Source: Vespa crabro
Lineage: Eukaryota > Arthropoda > Insecta > Hymenoptera > Vespidae
Reading direction: 5' to 3'
DNA: 64,000 bases
NCBI RefSeq assembly: GCF_910589235.1
Contig: NC_060971.1
Location: 4,543,326-4,607,325 of the forward strand
The first letter of the stretch is position 1. Each line of letters opens with the position of its first letter. The notes beneath the pieces were generated by a model that saw only the letters and a list, made by a program, of their open reading frames with translations, was not told where the DNA came from and made no database searches. The position numbers were made by a program, and so were the translations under genes. Shown piece by piece: positions 1-13,218 of the stretch.

Positions 1-1980
1 GATCTATATGATGATAAATCATATTAATCAACATACATTTTTCTCTAATACAAATAGCATTTTCCAATCACCCCCCCATCCATAACACTTATCTATCAAT
101 ATTCGATCTAATAATTCAATTACTTAATTGAACTACGATACAAATAGATAATTACTTTTTGTCTAAAATAAAATCGATTAAATATCATCCTTACGTATTA
201 ATTCATATCAAAGTTTCTCACGGACGACGCAATTGCTTATCAAATTTATCTGGCTTTTTTTCATTCTATTAATGTCCAAGTTATTACTAATAAACTAAGA
301 TTTTGCCTATAAAGACGTTCGATAGTCACGAAGTTCAAATGTTAATCGAACAACGAGTTTGAGCGATGAATTATACCTCGTTAATTGATTATCGAAAAAA
401 ACGTCAGAGTACCAGCTTGGATACGTCCTTTTCCGCAGCCGAAAAGATAAGAAACGAAAGAAAGACCAAGAGAGAGAAAGAGATAGAAAGGGGGAGAAAG
501 GGAAAGAAAGAAAGAAAGAAAGAGAAAGAGAGAAGATACGAGACGGGTGTAGAAGAGATAGGGTGGAGAAAGAAGTCCGTTCATGCAAGTTACACGGGCA
601 TCGTGGCTCATTTGCACCACTACCAACCCTCCTTCCCTCTCTCTCTCTCTCTTCCTCAATCCTTCTCTCTCTTTCTCTCTCTTTCTCTCCCTTTTACTCT
701 CTGTATTATTATGATAAAATATTTCGTCGGCCATAAATTCACGTCGGAGATGCGGAGACCCCCGTTGTGCGGGCCACCCGACGCACGTTGCACCGCGATA
801 AACATGCATCGTACGAGTTGCACGTGTACCTACTCCGAGTGCATTCGAACGCGCATTATAAACGCATCTCCTCTCTCCGTACCGAGGTGTCCTCTCTTTC
901 TTCTTCTTCTTCTTCTTTTTTTCTTTTTCCCTTCATTTCTTTTCTTTTCTTTTCTTCCCTTCTTCTTATTTTTTGTTTCGCTCTTCTTACTTATATATCT
1001 ATCCTCTTAGTTCTCTTCTCACCCGTGGTACGCGGCACGAGGAATATCTCGATTGAATAATTTAATCCAAATGACGTTTATCTATCCCTAGAAATTCGTA
1101 CGTGAATAAAACGTAATTACTTACTTAATCCATCATAAGAAAGATATTTTTAATTGCTCGTACGAGAAACGAAAGAATTTCAACGTGCTATCATTTACGA
1201 TTAGATTAATCATTGATCTTACGTTTGTTTACTTTATCCTTTCATCGTATTTAAATCAACTGTGAAATCGATAGATCATGGAACAAGACCGATCCCATAT
1301 ATATTCCGTAATTTAAAAATTATCGAAATTCTAAGCTTATTGTTATAAACGAGGATGTAAAGAATCGATGTGCTTGCTATTCGCGATACTTTTCATACAA
1401 CACGTATATGTAGGTATTGTACACATTGTAATTCATCGATACCATATAGGATTGGCCAGGCCAATCTCCCTTCTCATCCCCCGCCTAGAAATAGGTATGT
1501 ACATACATACAACGGACGAGTCGTGTTTTTTCACGTCCCAGGAAAATATACAAATCAAATTTAGATTGATTTGTTTTCACTACCGTTCGAGATTTTGTTC
1601 ACTACCGTCTAGGATGGATCCGATGTAAAAATAAACGGTTTTCCGGGGGCACGCGAGCATCTCTCCGTCTCCTTTCCGACGTGTAATCGACATCGGTTAT
1701 ATTACATTGTTGCGTGGCTCTACGTATTGTATAATTTAAAGCAGGGGTTAAAGAAGAGAAAAAGAGAGAGAGAGGGAGAGAGATCAAATGACAAGAACCG
1801 ACCTTCGAGCCATTAACTTCTATATAAATCATCTCGTGTTCGTCCTCATCGTGGCAGATTGGCGTATCCTGCCAAAGGATACCTGCCTATTCCTGCGTAC
1901 CGTCAAAATCCTCATTTTGACTTATGCCATTCGCGCCTATTCAAAATCATATCATGTGATTCATGACGGTGAAATGGACG

Positions 1981-1982
<2 letters not shown>

Positions 1983-2021
<39 letters not shown>
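1983..2021. repeat. (TC)n microsatellite
   Basis: Uninterrupted TC dinucleotides followed by a short T run. A second perfect tract of the same type lies at 2481-2526. Confidence 0.95.
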
Positions 2022-2023
<2 letters not shown>

Positions 2024-2478
2024 TTTTTTTTCTTTCATTCTTTTCTCGCGATGGTATCGATATACCATCGGGTTCGTCGCTGCGAGATCAAGATAAAATT
2101 TGATTGATCAAAATTAACGATAAAAATTGTCTTACCTAACGAGAGATTAATCAGGAAAGATCGTAGAACGATATACATTTGTATGAATTTTTTAAAGAAG
2201 GATTTAAAGGAAAAAAGATCCTTCCTCTTTCGGCGAACATACGTCATCCCTTCGAAGGATAAAGCGCGGGAAAGTAAGTTTAATCGCGTCCCTCGATGGA
2301 TGTTACCAGATAGGAAAGAGATCGGTCGAGTTTCAGGATTCTGAGGATCAAGCTGGGAACATTCCATGGTTAAGCATATCCAGGAGGGTCAACTCAACGG
2401 AATGAGAGAAAGAGAGAGAGAGAGAGAGTCTGTTTCGAACTTCTCTCGCTGCAGGGATGCTCCGAATTCCGAAAACGA

Positions 2479-2480
<2 letters not shown>

Positions 2481-2526
<46 letters not shown>
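2481..2526. repeat. (TC)n microsatellite
   Basis: A perfect CT/TC dinucleotide array. A short GA tract on the same strand sits about 55 bp upstream (2409-2429), so the two could pair as an inverted repeat. Confidence 0.95.
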
Positions 2527-2533
<7 letters not shown>

Positions 2534-4065
2534 TGGGCGGACCGTATCCCATAAATACTCGCGGTGTAAACAAGACTCGTCGATGTTTGGGCAGCCTCGC
2601 GCTCTCGAGTCAGCCACGGATTCGATCGACTGATGTAAACATTTTTACGAAAAATAAACTCGACGTGGGTATCGGCCACCGGCGAGTAATTGCACGTTGC
2701 CACGAGACGATAACGCTCACCGTCGATTCCTTGCCACGTTGGACTCTAACGGACTCGCGTGTGACTTCGATGAACGTAACGTCGACAAAAATGATTTACG
2801 AGAAATACGATAACGCCCAGTTTGACCGCGAACCTCATTCCTCGATCTTTTTTTTTAACATTTTCATACCATGTCCATACGCTTATCTAAGTTTAACATG
2901 ATTAGAGGAATTTCGATTTTAAACGTCCAAATGAAAACATTTATATCTATGGGAAAGAAAATTTAAATGGGAAAGATAATTAAAGGTATCAATGTGTATT
3001 TCGATAAAATTAATTCTACCATTACAAATATGTATTGATATTAATATTTCTTTAGCAATGAAAAAAAAAAAGAAAAAAAGAAAACAAAAAAAAAACAAAA
3101 AATCGATGAACTAATTCGAACATCACAAGTTTTTTTGCACAGGTACGGAGAGAGATGTACGTACGTACGTATACGTACTCGTTCTCACGAGTCCCATCGT
3201 AATTATTACGACTTACGATAGAAAGTAATTTTAGCGCGGAATGATCTATGGGACATCTGATGCGTATATGCAAGTGGAATAACATCGGCGCACGACGAGC
3301 GTTAAAGACAAAACTGGCAATTACACTGGCGGTTCGCCTAATCGTAAAACGAAATACATACTAAAAGAACGTAGTCGCCGACATTACCGTCGTCGTGATG
3401 TTGTAACTCGTCGTAAATCAACGGACATCTTGCCGAGTCAAAAGATTGTACGTAAAAGGAAAAGTACGTTCGACGTAATGTTAATAACAAATTTCAAAAA
3501 AAGATATAATTTGCGATACAAGATATTACATTACAATTTAACATTAACACCATTGAAATGCCATTAAAATTGATCCATTTGATTTTCATCTAAATAAAAA
3601 TATATAAATACATTATAATTATGTTCATAAATTATCATCGATTTCATTCATTCTCAATATATAAAATACATATATAAAGTATTATTATTATATTTATAAT
3701 TATCTATCGATCGCTTACAAAAATGATTAAGAAAGAAGCATGGATCGTGACTAAAACAAATCCAATGTTATCTCCTCGATGACCAAACGAGAGACGATGT
3801 TTCCTCGGTACACATAGAGAGGTACACCGACAAAAGTCCATCCGGCTAAGAAGAAAAAGAAAGAAAGAAAGGAAGAAAGAAGAAAAGAAAACGAAAACGA
3901 AAAAGAAAAAGAATGAAAGAAAAGAAATAAAAGATAAAGGGGAGTCAGGGTGGGTCGTTACGCGAACGATCACAGGTGTAGTTCGAGCGCAACCTGCAGT
4001 CTATAAACGCAGTGAGCCCCTTTAGAAGGAAGAAAAAGAAAAAGAAGAAGTCAAAGAAAAAGAAA

Positions 4066-4071
<6 letters not shown>

Positions 4072-4101
<30 letters not shown>
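4072..4101. repeat. (GA)n microsatellite in a long purine run
   Basis: A perfect GA array followed by GTGA repeats, within a purine-biased strand from about 4023 to 4220. Confidence 0.9.
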
Positions 4102-4104
<3 letters not shown>

Positions 4105-5328
4105 GTGAGTGAGAAGGAGAGGAAAGGAAAAGAAAGAGGAAGAAGAGGAAAACGAAATCTCGTGAGGGAGTGGGAGAAGAAAGAGAGAAGGAGAAAGAGA
4201 AAGAGAAAGAGAAAGAGGGAGTCAAGTGCTCCGCCCCAGGTAGATGGCAATATGGCCGCTGAAGGAATCGCAGGAGTTGAAGCAACGACGCCGACGTCGC
4301 CGTGACGCCCGCGTTTCACTCAAGCCACCTCAAGCTACCTACGTTTGCGGCTACGACACTCCTCCTACTCGTCGAGACGGTCGACGCCTACCCTCCCCTT
4401 CCCCTTTTTACACTCCCACCCGCACTCCCCACTACTCTTCAACAACCACCACACACCGCATACCGCGCGTACCAATCCACCAATACGAGATTCTAAACGG
4501 ACTGACACGTGCACTGTGAGAGGGAATCAGTGTACAGAAAATCGAAATATGCGATAGTAACAGATCCCAATCGATCGAATACTTTGTTCCTACGGAGAAT
4601 TTTCATTTCTTTTTCAATGAATATAAAATGTTAAATTTGTTAGTTATTTATTTTATTCTCGGTATTTATCATTCGTTAATTTAATATTTTATGAATAATT
4701 TTTAATGCAGATTTCTTTCTTTCCTTTCTTTTTTTTTTTCTTTTTTTTTTCTTTCCTTTCATTTTCTTTTCCTTTCCTTTCCTTTCTTTTCGTCTCTTTT
4801 TGGTTCACACTTTATTATCCCATTTAGTTTCTACACGATTTTTATTTTGAATATTACATTATTTTTATTTCTATAGTGATATAAATAAATTGACAAAAAA
4901 CAATAAAAATATAATCATTTATAAATGACTCACGCAAAACACATAAACAATTGACAGAAAACATATGGTCATTTATAAAAATTGACAGAAAACATATGAT
5001 CGTTTTAATTAATGTTTTTTAACTATTTAGTTCCATCAAGATACAAAGATGGCAGCACATTGTGGACATCAAGTTATACGCCATCTACTAATAAATAAAG
5101 AAACATTGTTGTTTTTTAATCATGTGAGGTAACGTCGGTATTCTCTGAGGTCGATAATTTGATTCTGTAAAATTAAAGAATTAAATTATTTGAAAAATGT
5201 AAACTCGTATATAAAATTATTACCTAAAGTCGGCAATTGTATATACTATTAAAATATATTAAAAGTTCATTTAATATATTTTAATTAATTAATTTCACGA
5301 ATTAGCACATTTACTTACAAACTGTGGT

Positions 5329-6430
5329 TTATGACTGAGTCAATTTTTCATTTATCCACGAAATATAATTAATCACATTGACGTATACACCTGGAATTCC
5401 ATTAGTGGCACAACCAATACCCCATGTTACCATTCCAATAATCTGCCACTGATTACCTGACTGACACACCAATGGTGCACCTCCATCTCCCTATGAAATT
5501 GTATATTATATGTCTAATGATTTTAATTATTATGCAATGAAAGTACGTCAAAATTTAATTTTGAGTTTTCTACCGTGCACGCATCTTTTCCTGATTCTCC
5601 TCCTGCACATATAAAGCTATTTCTGTCGAGGGTAAAGAACTGTCCTACTTTTGTAGTACGAAGAGAAGTTTCACAATTATTTTGATTTACTAAGGGAACA
5701 TCAACTTCTTTGAGTGTATTCTGATAACTACCACTATTACCAAATGCATTTTTTCCCCAACCTGATACCCAACATCTTTAAAAATATTAATATATTAATA
5801 TATTAGGAAATAATCAATTTCAATTTCATATACTTATTACCATCAAAACTTAATAAATATACCTTGTTTGTGCAGCTGGTACTGAAGTAGGAAGACATAC
5901 AGTATTAATATTTGGACTACTTGCAATAGGTACAGACGAGCTTAATCTAATAACTGCTATATCATTCTGAAGATTCTTTGAGTCATAAGATGGATGTACA
6001 AATATTTTTTGTGCATTGTATTCTCTATAAGGATAAGTTTCTGACGAACTTTGTCCATTCCATTCACCTAATCTTATTTTAAGACCCCCAGTCCTATGAG
6101 AAATACACATAAAGTATTTATGTTTTTGATGCAGAAACAAATGTAATGTCACACTTACAAGTAAGGAGTTACTTTATGTGCCACAGTAAGAACATGATTG
6201 GCATTAATAAGAGCTCCTGATCCAATATATGAATTACTTGATGTTAAAAGTGCTGCTTGCCAAGGATATTCTCCGTAACTAGCAACTCCTTCCGGTTGAG
6301 CAGTAGGAGTTATTTTTCTTATTCCACAACTAGTATCAATTATATTTCCTGATGTACAACAATATATTAAGCCTGCTGAACAAGTTACACCCTGTACAAT
6401 GAAATAAACATAATAATAAAGCTAAGAAAA

Positions 6431-6465
<35 letters not shown>

Positions 6466-6822
6466 AAAGATATGCTGTATAATAAATTACATAAAATGAA
6501 TATATTCGTACCGTGTTTACAATTCTTATGTCAATACCATTACTACCACCAACATCACAAGTGCCTGCAGGTACACATCTACATCCTGCAGATGTAGTAC
6601 TAGCTAAAATATTAATCAGAATACGATTATGCATTGATTCGAAATAATTCTACGAGTTAATTGTTAAGCATTAATAATTAAAATTAATTTAAGCTATTGA
6701 TACATACTTGGTGCTACAGTATTAGCAGTCGTAGTACCATCAAAAACAATTGTATTAGTTTGTGCTTTAGCGTATTTTTGTATAAAGCACATAATCGTTA
6801 ATATATAAAAAAAGTTATACAT
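5329..6822 (-). CDS. Clip-domain serine protease homologue (non-catalytic)
   Basis: Six exons: 6822-6708, 6603-6512, 6391-6159, 6093-5863, 5775-5574, 5490-5329; phase closes to 344 residues. A signal peptide (residues 1-20) precedes a six-cysteine clip domain (CRC..C....C...CC) and a chymotrypsin-fold domain ending at the C-terminus. The triad His (VAHK, ~141) and Asp (NDIAVI, ~191) are present, but the GDSGGP motif reads GDGGAP (292-297), so the nucleophile is glycine. The cysteine that usually follows the catalytic His is also absent. Families of this build are secreted cofactors of prophenoloxidase activation or Toll-type cascades in haemolymph; that role is inferred here. An upstream in-frame ATG at 6909 is possible, but the TATA box at 6915-6922 would place transcription start downstream of it, so I chose 6822. 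Confidence 0.9.
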
Positions 6823-6914
6823 TTTGCAGATAGAGAAAAGAAATAGGTAAACTGTGTCGGAACTTATCGATACAACGAACGATAGAAAAACTAACTTTTG
6901 CGCTCCCATTCAGA

Positions 6915-6922
6915 TTTATATA
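6915..6922 (-). promoter_or_regulatory. TATA box of the serine protease homologue
   Basis: TATATAAA on the minus strand, 93 bases before the ATG at 6822. A start about 30 bases downstream would give a 5'UTR of roughly 70 bases and would exclude the ATG at 6909. Based on position and motif only. Confidence 0.5.
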
Positions 6923-7420
6923 TACAATGTATTATACGCATTATGCGCCCTATATTCATATTTTCTTTTGTTATCATTTTGAAAAAAATACATTAAATGA
7001 AATACCCAAGCGTGTCAAAAGTCTCTAACGAGAGTTTTTTCCTCATAATAATGAGTACATACTATTTATAAAGTGTGACATTACAATCCTATAAATAAAT
7101 TACTTCCTTTTACAATTATATTCATCATTGTCATCTGCTACACTTATGCATAATAATAATAGTTATAGATCATCATCTATTGCAGAATTTCCTGAACAGA
7201 TTATTACTAATGAGGGATCTGTGAATACACGTTGTTACGTTAATCATATTTCATTAGAAATTAAAGCGAGGTCAATAATCTGGTATTTCCAACGAAGATG
7301 ACTCATTTGTGATTTTATTACAGCATTATTACTTCAGATTTATGATTTGATAAGTACAAAACACGTGTTCGCAAATTTGCAATTCCAAAAATAATATTTA
7401 TACATGTAATTTCCTAAAGA

Positions 7421-7455
<35 letters not shown>

Positions 7456-7721
7456 GTGCATGCGTGCATGGTGTGCTCATCGAATAAATTTAAATCTTTT
7501 CTGATAGAATTTTAATTTATTGTTATACATTTATTCAGGAGAATTTTATCAATGAGTTACGAAATATCTAGAAAATAATTAATCAATGGGAAAGATCCTA
7601 AAGAATAATTTGTCAATGAATCACGGCATGTCTACAATGTAGTTAATCAATGTACGAATTTTAATCATTGACCATTTCATAGAATTATTTTCATCTTGGC
7701 TTATCATTTTGATTAATTTTA

Positions 7722-7754
<33 letters not shown>

Positions 7755-8098
7755 GTAAAATAAAAATATATAGACATAAACATTATTTCACAACGATGAT
7801 CTCAATTTAATTATATCATATGATAGACATTAGCCTAAGTAAAAGTTTAATAGTTAATTAATTAGATTGATAATTAAATATTGACTCACATTGTATTGAT
7901 CTACTGTATAAGAAGAAATATAGAAATATATTTTGCTAATAACCACAGTAAATGTCACATAATAATTAATATATATCCTTTACATTAAAAAAAAAAAAAA
8001 AAAATAAGAAAAATTATATTATAGTATATATTATGCTAAAAATAATATTATCTTTGGCTATTATTTTAAGTTATATTTATATATTATGTAAAATGAAG
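6923..8098. other. Intergenic AT-rich DNA
   Basis: I see no coding exon. It holds a (TA)n tract near 7425-7445, an (AAT)n array at 7722-7750 and a poly-A run near 7987-8003. The right end probably contains the 3'UTR of the dehydratase gene, which is transcribed leftward. Confidence 0.5.
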
Positions 8099-9535
8099 TT
8101 ATGTGTATTTCCTTTTTATATTAGATTTTCCAAGTTTTTTATAACGAGCATGATTCATATGCGACATCATTGTGTAAATACCAGGTATACATAATAATAA
8201 TAAATAAATTCGCAAGAAAGTCGGAAAATGAAGAGAAAAATTGAACGAATTTGGTAACGATATGGTAAAACGTTGTGTTTCTTCAAAATATGGAATGTTA
8301 CGCAAAATTATAATACCTTCGCATATTACACCTAATGGATACAATGGTATCCATACTGTATACCTTAACCACATTAAGAAATAAATATCTACATTCAATA
8401 ATTGTGTAATATAATATAAATATCTGATTACTTCTACTGCACTCCATACAATAAAGAGATAAAACACAACTGGTTTAGTTTGCATACGTGATTCTCCTTC
8501 TATCATGCAAAATAATACAAATGATCTGCCTCCTATTTGTATGAGAGGCATCATTATGCTACCTTTGGTATAACCAAACAAAGGGTGCATAACCTCTAAA
8601 AATTGTAGCAACTGTATAAATTTCATTGGATTTCCAACAGTAGCGTACGTATGTTTCATAGAAGCTGCAATTAATAATATAGTTATGATTGAGATTAGGA
8701 AAGAATATTATGTCTAATGATTGATACGATATAGTAATTCCTAACCTGGTCCATCACGGGAATATTTCACGCCCATAACGACAAGAATATAAAGAAATCC
8801 GACAAATTGACATAAGTTGTAGATGATTAAGTATACCTTCTTAAAATCCTCTGTTATATAAAAATTATTCAAATTAATATAATGTATTAGGATAAGTATT
8901 GATATTAATTTCTACATAATATTTCTACCTTTCCTATATCCAAGTTCTTCTTTATGTAATTTATCATACATATCAGGATAATCGGTAGAAACATCTCGCT
9001 TCTCATACTCATTATCATCCATATCTTCACTTTTCCATTTATCAAAATCTATTTTAAGCCATGGTGGTTTTTGTGGTTGACTAGTCAATCGTGGCCACCA
9101 TCCACAACATTGTTTTTTCAATGTAAAATCTATCTGACGATCAATCACTTTGTAATTGCTTTCCTACAAGGTACAATCATTATACATATAAAGGATTATA
9201 ACTTATAAAATATCATCAATTATGATTGCATCTTATAGTTAAACATACATCAGGATTAACAAGTTCATGAAAATCAATACTAAATCCATAATTATTGCAC
9301 CCTCTTGCACCTTGGCCGTATGCACTTATTTGCAACTTCTTTTCTTGCAAATTAATATTAATATCCTGTAAAACGTATTAATAATAATTATCTATTCAAT
9401 CTATATATATATACATATACATAACTTTTATATTGACAATGACTTGTATACCTTAACGTCAGCCAAATCGACTTTTAATGTAACCTGATTCTCAGTTTGA
9501 GCCCAATATACGAATGGATTGTACGTTTCTGTCAT
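8099..9535 (-). CDS. HACD3: Very-long-chain (3R)-3-hydroxyacyl-CoA dehydratase with CS domain
   Basis: Five exons: 9535-9452, 9365-9249, 9163-8929, 8850-8746, 8664-8099; 368 residues. This is the third step of very-long-chain fatty acid elongation in the ER: removal of water from 3-hydroxyacyl-CoA. Residues 1 to about 110 form a p23-like CS domain (start MTETYNPFVYWAQ, then a tryptophan- and proline-rich segment with GWWPRL). The rest is a PTPLA/HACD domain with about six membrane segments. The family's paired Tyr and Glu are seen in YPLGVICEG (Tyr289, Glu296, seven apart). The C-terminus ends in lysines and arginines (KKLGKSNIKRKYT), consistent with ER retention. Domain order and length match the vertebrate HACD3/PTPLAD1 type rather than the shorter HACD1/2. 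A few residues at exon joints could shift. Confidence 0.93.
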
Positions 9536-12380
9536 TTTGACATTTTCTTATGACAGCAAAGTTATAATTTTTTTATTCGAAAACCAAAAAAAAAAGGAAC
9601 GTAACAAATTTTACGAATTACTTGATGACGCTATGTATAAAATTCAAAGTAAACTATATTTGTCGATACATACATGCACACTCATTGTACATAAAGCTTT
9701 TCTAATGAAAGTTGGTACTTCCGTTTTCTGTGACTTCAGCGACAAGTATGGACAAAATATGAACTATGAGACTATATAAATTGAGAAAAATTATTGTAGG
9801 TAGTAAAAAGAATAATAACATCTAACAAAAGCAAAATGAAAATTATATAACAAGTTATATTACTTTAAGAGAAGATAATTGAAAAGTGTTAGTTAATTGT
9901 ACAAACTTTTTATATTATTTTTGTTTCTTTTTTAATTATTCATATAAATATCCAAAAGTGTATTTAAACGTATTCATTACCACGATATATATTATTTGCG
10001 ATCAAATAAATAAATAAATAAATAAATAAGAGATAAAAAATAATATATAAAAGATAATAGAAATATTATAATAGTGGAAAGAAAATTACTGATGCATGTC
10101 TTGAATTCTGAAATTTATTAGAATAATGGCGTTACAACAGACGCGTTAATACAATAGATAATATAGTATTTAACCTATAAAAAAAAAAAAAAAATAAATA
10201 GTAAGTATAAAAACGAATAAGAAACAATGAGAGTAATAAAGAAATTTGAATTTTTTCAGTGCTTAAATGCTGTTTTCGACAAATAAGTTTTGTACTGTGG
10301 CGCTCCTCAAAATTGGCGACAAAAAAGAAGAAATTCGTACCCTCACTACTGATATCCATATTATGCTAGAATGGGATATGTTTGTCGCGTGAAGTAGCGA
10401 TAATTTGCTTGTTTGTTTACGTAAATAGGTAATGCCTAGATTTCAGAAGAACATATTTAATTTTTTATTTTCATGATGAAAGGTCAAATTAAAATTCCAA
10501 TTTAATCATCGAATGACTATCGGTCGTTAATATTTTTTATTCATTTATCAATTAAAAACAACATTGATTATATTTATTAAAGCTTCAAATCGCGGGAACA
10601 GAATGTTTACAAAATTATCTTTATTACAATACATTTATAAATTTAGTCACATTTTTAACATATAATAAAATAAGAAAATAGGAAATGTCTAATAAATAAT
10701 ACAGGTCATTTTATTTATATATTTCTTTTTTTGTTTTGTTTTCAATATATATTCGATCGATCAGCTAAGAAAAAGCGATAGTTTGCAGTATAAGAGGTAC
10801 AAAGGGATTATGAATCAGTGAAAATTATTAATGACGGTATAGTAATGTTTGCCTCTTTATCATCTTTGCATTATTGTATGACGATTAAATATAAATAAAT
10901 TGAAATCAATCGCGATAGCACAAGCATGGACGATTACAATGGTACTGTTTACAATGCAACGATTTAATCTCGGCGAATTTTTTACACTACGCGTTATTAA
11001 AATGTATCAACAAAGTGTGCTTCAAAAGATAATATTGAAGCACATAGCATTGCGACATTATGAGCGAAGATCTTTTTCAGATCATAGAATGATTGAAAAT
11101 TTTCATATCATAGAATGATTGAAATTTTCAGATCAGATCATTAGAAATCGATCTATAATTGCTCTTACGAATGTAAAAAGATCTTTAGAAAGCAACGACG
11201 TTGTTAAATTTTTGCTGCAAACTATCCTTGCGAAAATAGCACAATTCACGCGCACACGCACACACACATATATATATATACATACATAAATTTTATATAT
11301 ATGTATTTATATATATATTTATATATATATATATATTTATACATATATATATAATATATATATTTATACATATATATAACATATTTCTCTCTTGAAATTT
11401 TTTTGCCATCCTCGCTTGAGTCCAATGGACGTTATTTCCAATAGATTTCTATCTAAGAAATGCCGAGTATTCGGCTACACGAATTTACAAATTCGTATTC
11501 CACATCTTAAGAATAAAAACTTAAGAATCGAAATTTGTAATCGATCAATATTTGCAAAGTCTAATGATCCTCGTGTTCCTAGATTCTTCAACTATATAAA
11601 ATATATTTCATCGATACATCTCGCTAACTCCAATCGAAATCCAATTATTCGAACTTTCAATCTCAATTACACAATCTTATTGGATACTTGTATCGTTAAA
11701 TATTTTCGGCTGTAAAAATAATATTATCATAAAAGTTTAAGAGACCATTCGCTAAAAAGCACACTTCGAACGTTCTGAATATTACTTCGATTATATATAT
11801 ATATTACATATATATTTTATATTATATGTATATATATATATATATATGTACTTTCGAACAACATTATTTCATTCAAGAAACGATTAACAATTGCAGTTTT
11901 CATTGATGAAAAATCAATGTTTGTTCTTTTATTATGAAAATCTACGAAGTAATTTCTAAGTGATTGAAAAGATATCTAGGCATGTGATTATTCATTGATT
12001 TAACTTAACATATATGTCTTGAATCTTTTTTTTTTCAGGCCGAACGTTCATAGGCAAGCAGTAGGCGAATGTTTTTTGATCCACGCAAAATAAATAATGT
12101 TTATCTTACGTGAACTCATTATTTGTGGATCACCCGGTGTCTTCGTATTTTTTTTTCTTTTTTTTTTTTTTTTATATGCATTTAAAACGTGTATAAAGCT
12201 TTCGATAGGTGTCGCGCAGAGATGTGGTGTACATTAATTGTCATTTATCACATTATGGTATTACAGAAGAGAATAATGGTAAAGCAGAGACCTGATACGT
12301 CATTATCGTCGGTATTATCACATTTACGGTAATAGACGAAGAGTGGTAAAGCAGAGATCGATTTAACTGATCGTCGATGA
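9536..12380. other. Intergenic DNA between HACD3 and the insulin-like peptide
   Basis: No exon can be supported. Short open frames at 9519-9779 (+), 10132-10359 (-), 10900-11118 (+) and 11392-11715 (+) have no recognisable domain and strong AT codon bias. (TA)-rich tracts lie at 11265-11385 and 11793-11850. The right end probably contains the 3'UTR of the insulin-like gene (leftward). Confidence 0.5.
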
Positions 12381-13108
12381 TTATTGCGCAACACGGCCGC
12401 AATAACTAGTTAATTCCTGAATCGAGCATGGTTTCACGCAGCACTCATCGTAAACGCCTCTAGATTCTCTTCGAAAACGTGTACCGGCAAAACGACCCAT
12501 CATTGCATTCGCTGTAACTGCCGATCTAAATGGATATGATTCGTCATAAGCAAACGGATAATCGTCCATTTCCATTTCTGAAAATAACGCAATAACGATA
12601 TATTTTATTAGGTTTTTTTTTTTTCCTTTAAAAATTACATTTGTGAAATAATGCGCTCGTCGAATATAAATAATGAATAAAACTATTGCAACTTCGATTA
12701 AAAATGATGATTAGAATAAACGCATTTTACGCACTTAATCTTCGATCGAATTACATACGTTTCATATTATTCTTCTTTAATTTGATTCATTAAAAAGAAA
12801 CATAGAAACGTATTAAGATATCTAACGATATGAAATACAAGGTATATATTAAAAGATATAGTATATACATATTCATATATACAATGTTACCGTAACTTAC
12901 CCTGCCCGTTCTTTTTAAACATAGAATTGTAGACGCCGTCACAGAGCAATCCAAGTGCATTCGATAGATTTTTCCCGCAATACTTATGCAGCGTCTGTGA
13001 CTGTCGCTTATCTTGGAAAGAATATTGAGTATTTCCGAATTGTATTAAGAAAGCCGCTACGACGAGCACCAAAGCCAGAAAGGCGTTGTTGAATCGATAT
13101 GTAGACAT
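12381..13108 (-). CDS. Insulin-like peptide precursor
   Basis: Two exons, 13108-12901 and 12577-12381, encode 134 residues. A hydrophobic signal peptide (residues ~1-27) is followed by a short linker ending in Lys-Arg, then the B chain with LHKYCG and a second Cys after 11 residues (LLCDGVYN), as in insulins. The connecting peptide begins near KK and ends at a basic RFRR site. The A chain (GVYDECCVKPC...SYCG) has the canonical CC-x3-C-x8-C spacing. All six cysteines are present, so a folded two-chain hormone acting through the insulin receptor is expected. The intron lies in the C-peptide, a typical insulin gene position. A clean acceptor (tttacag) directly abuts the ATG, which shows that at least one non-coding leader exon is spliced on. 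Confidence 0.94.
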
Positions 13109-13182
13109 CTGTAAACAAAGTTGAAGAGACGCGTTTTTTTTTTGTTTTTTTCTTTTTGTATTTTTTTTTTTTTTATTTTATA

Positions 13183-13218
<36 letters not shown>

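Larger units (their letters stand above)
1..5328. other. Gene-poor, microsatellite-rich flank
   Basis: I see no supportable gene here. The open frames follow simple repeats: GA/CT tracts near 460-700, 1983-2021, 2409-2429, 2481-2526 and 4072-4101, and long T or pyrimidine runs near 895-975 and 4710-4800. The stretch 4230-4520 is richer in G+C and contains ATGGC/GCCAT-type motifs, so it could be a promoter or 5'UTR of a gene outside the window, but nothing fixes a strand. From about 4560 to 5328 the DNA is AT-rich and looks like ordinary intergenic sequence or 3' flank of the next gene. Confidence 0.6.

Noticed and set aside
366..1010. Long plus-strand open frame of 214 codons
   Set aside because: It follows GA and CT tracts (KERKKEKE, SLSLPQSFSLFLSLSL), has an overlapping open frame on the other strand and shows no domain or splice context.
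4244..4519. Arg/Thr/Pro-rich open frame after ATGGCAATATGG
   Set aside because: Three overlapping frames are open in the same C-rich DNA; no domain and no clear splice sites. It may be a promoter or leader.
10132..10359. Minus-strand 75-codon frame starting MDISSEG
   Set aside because: The second half is a hydrophobic translation of AT repeats and I see no domain. It could hide a first exon, but nothing supports one.
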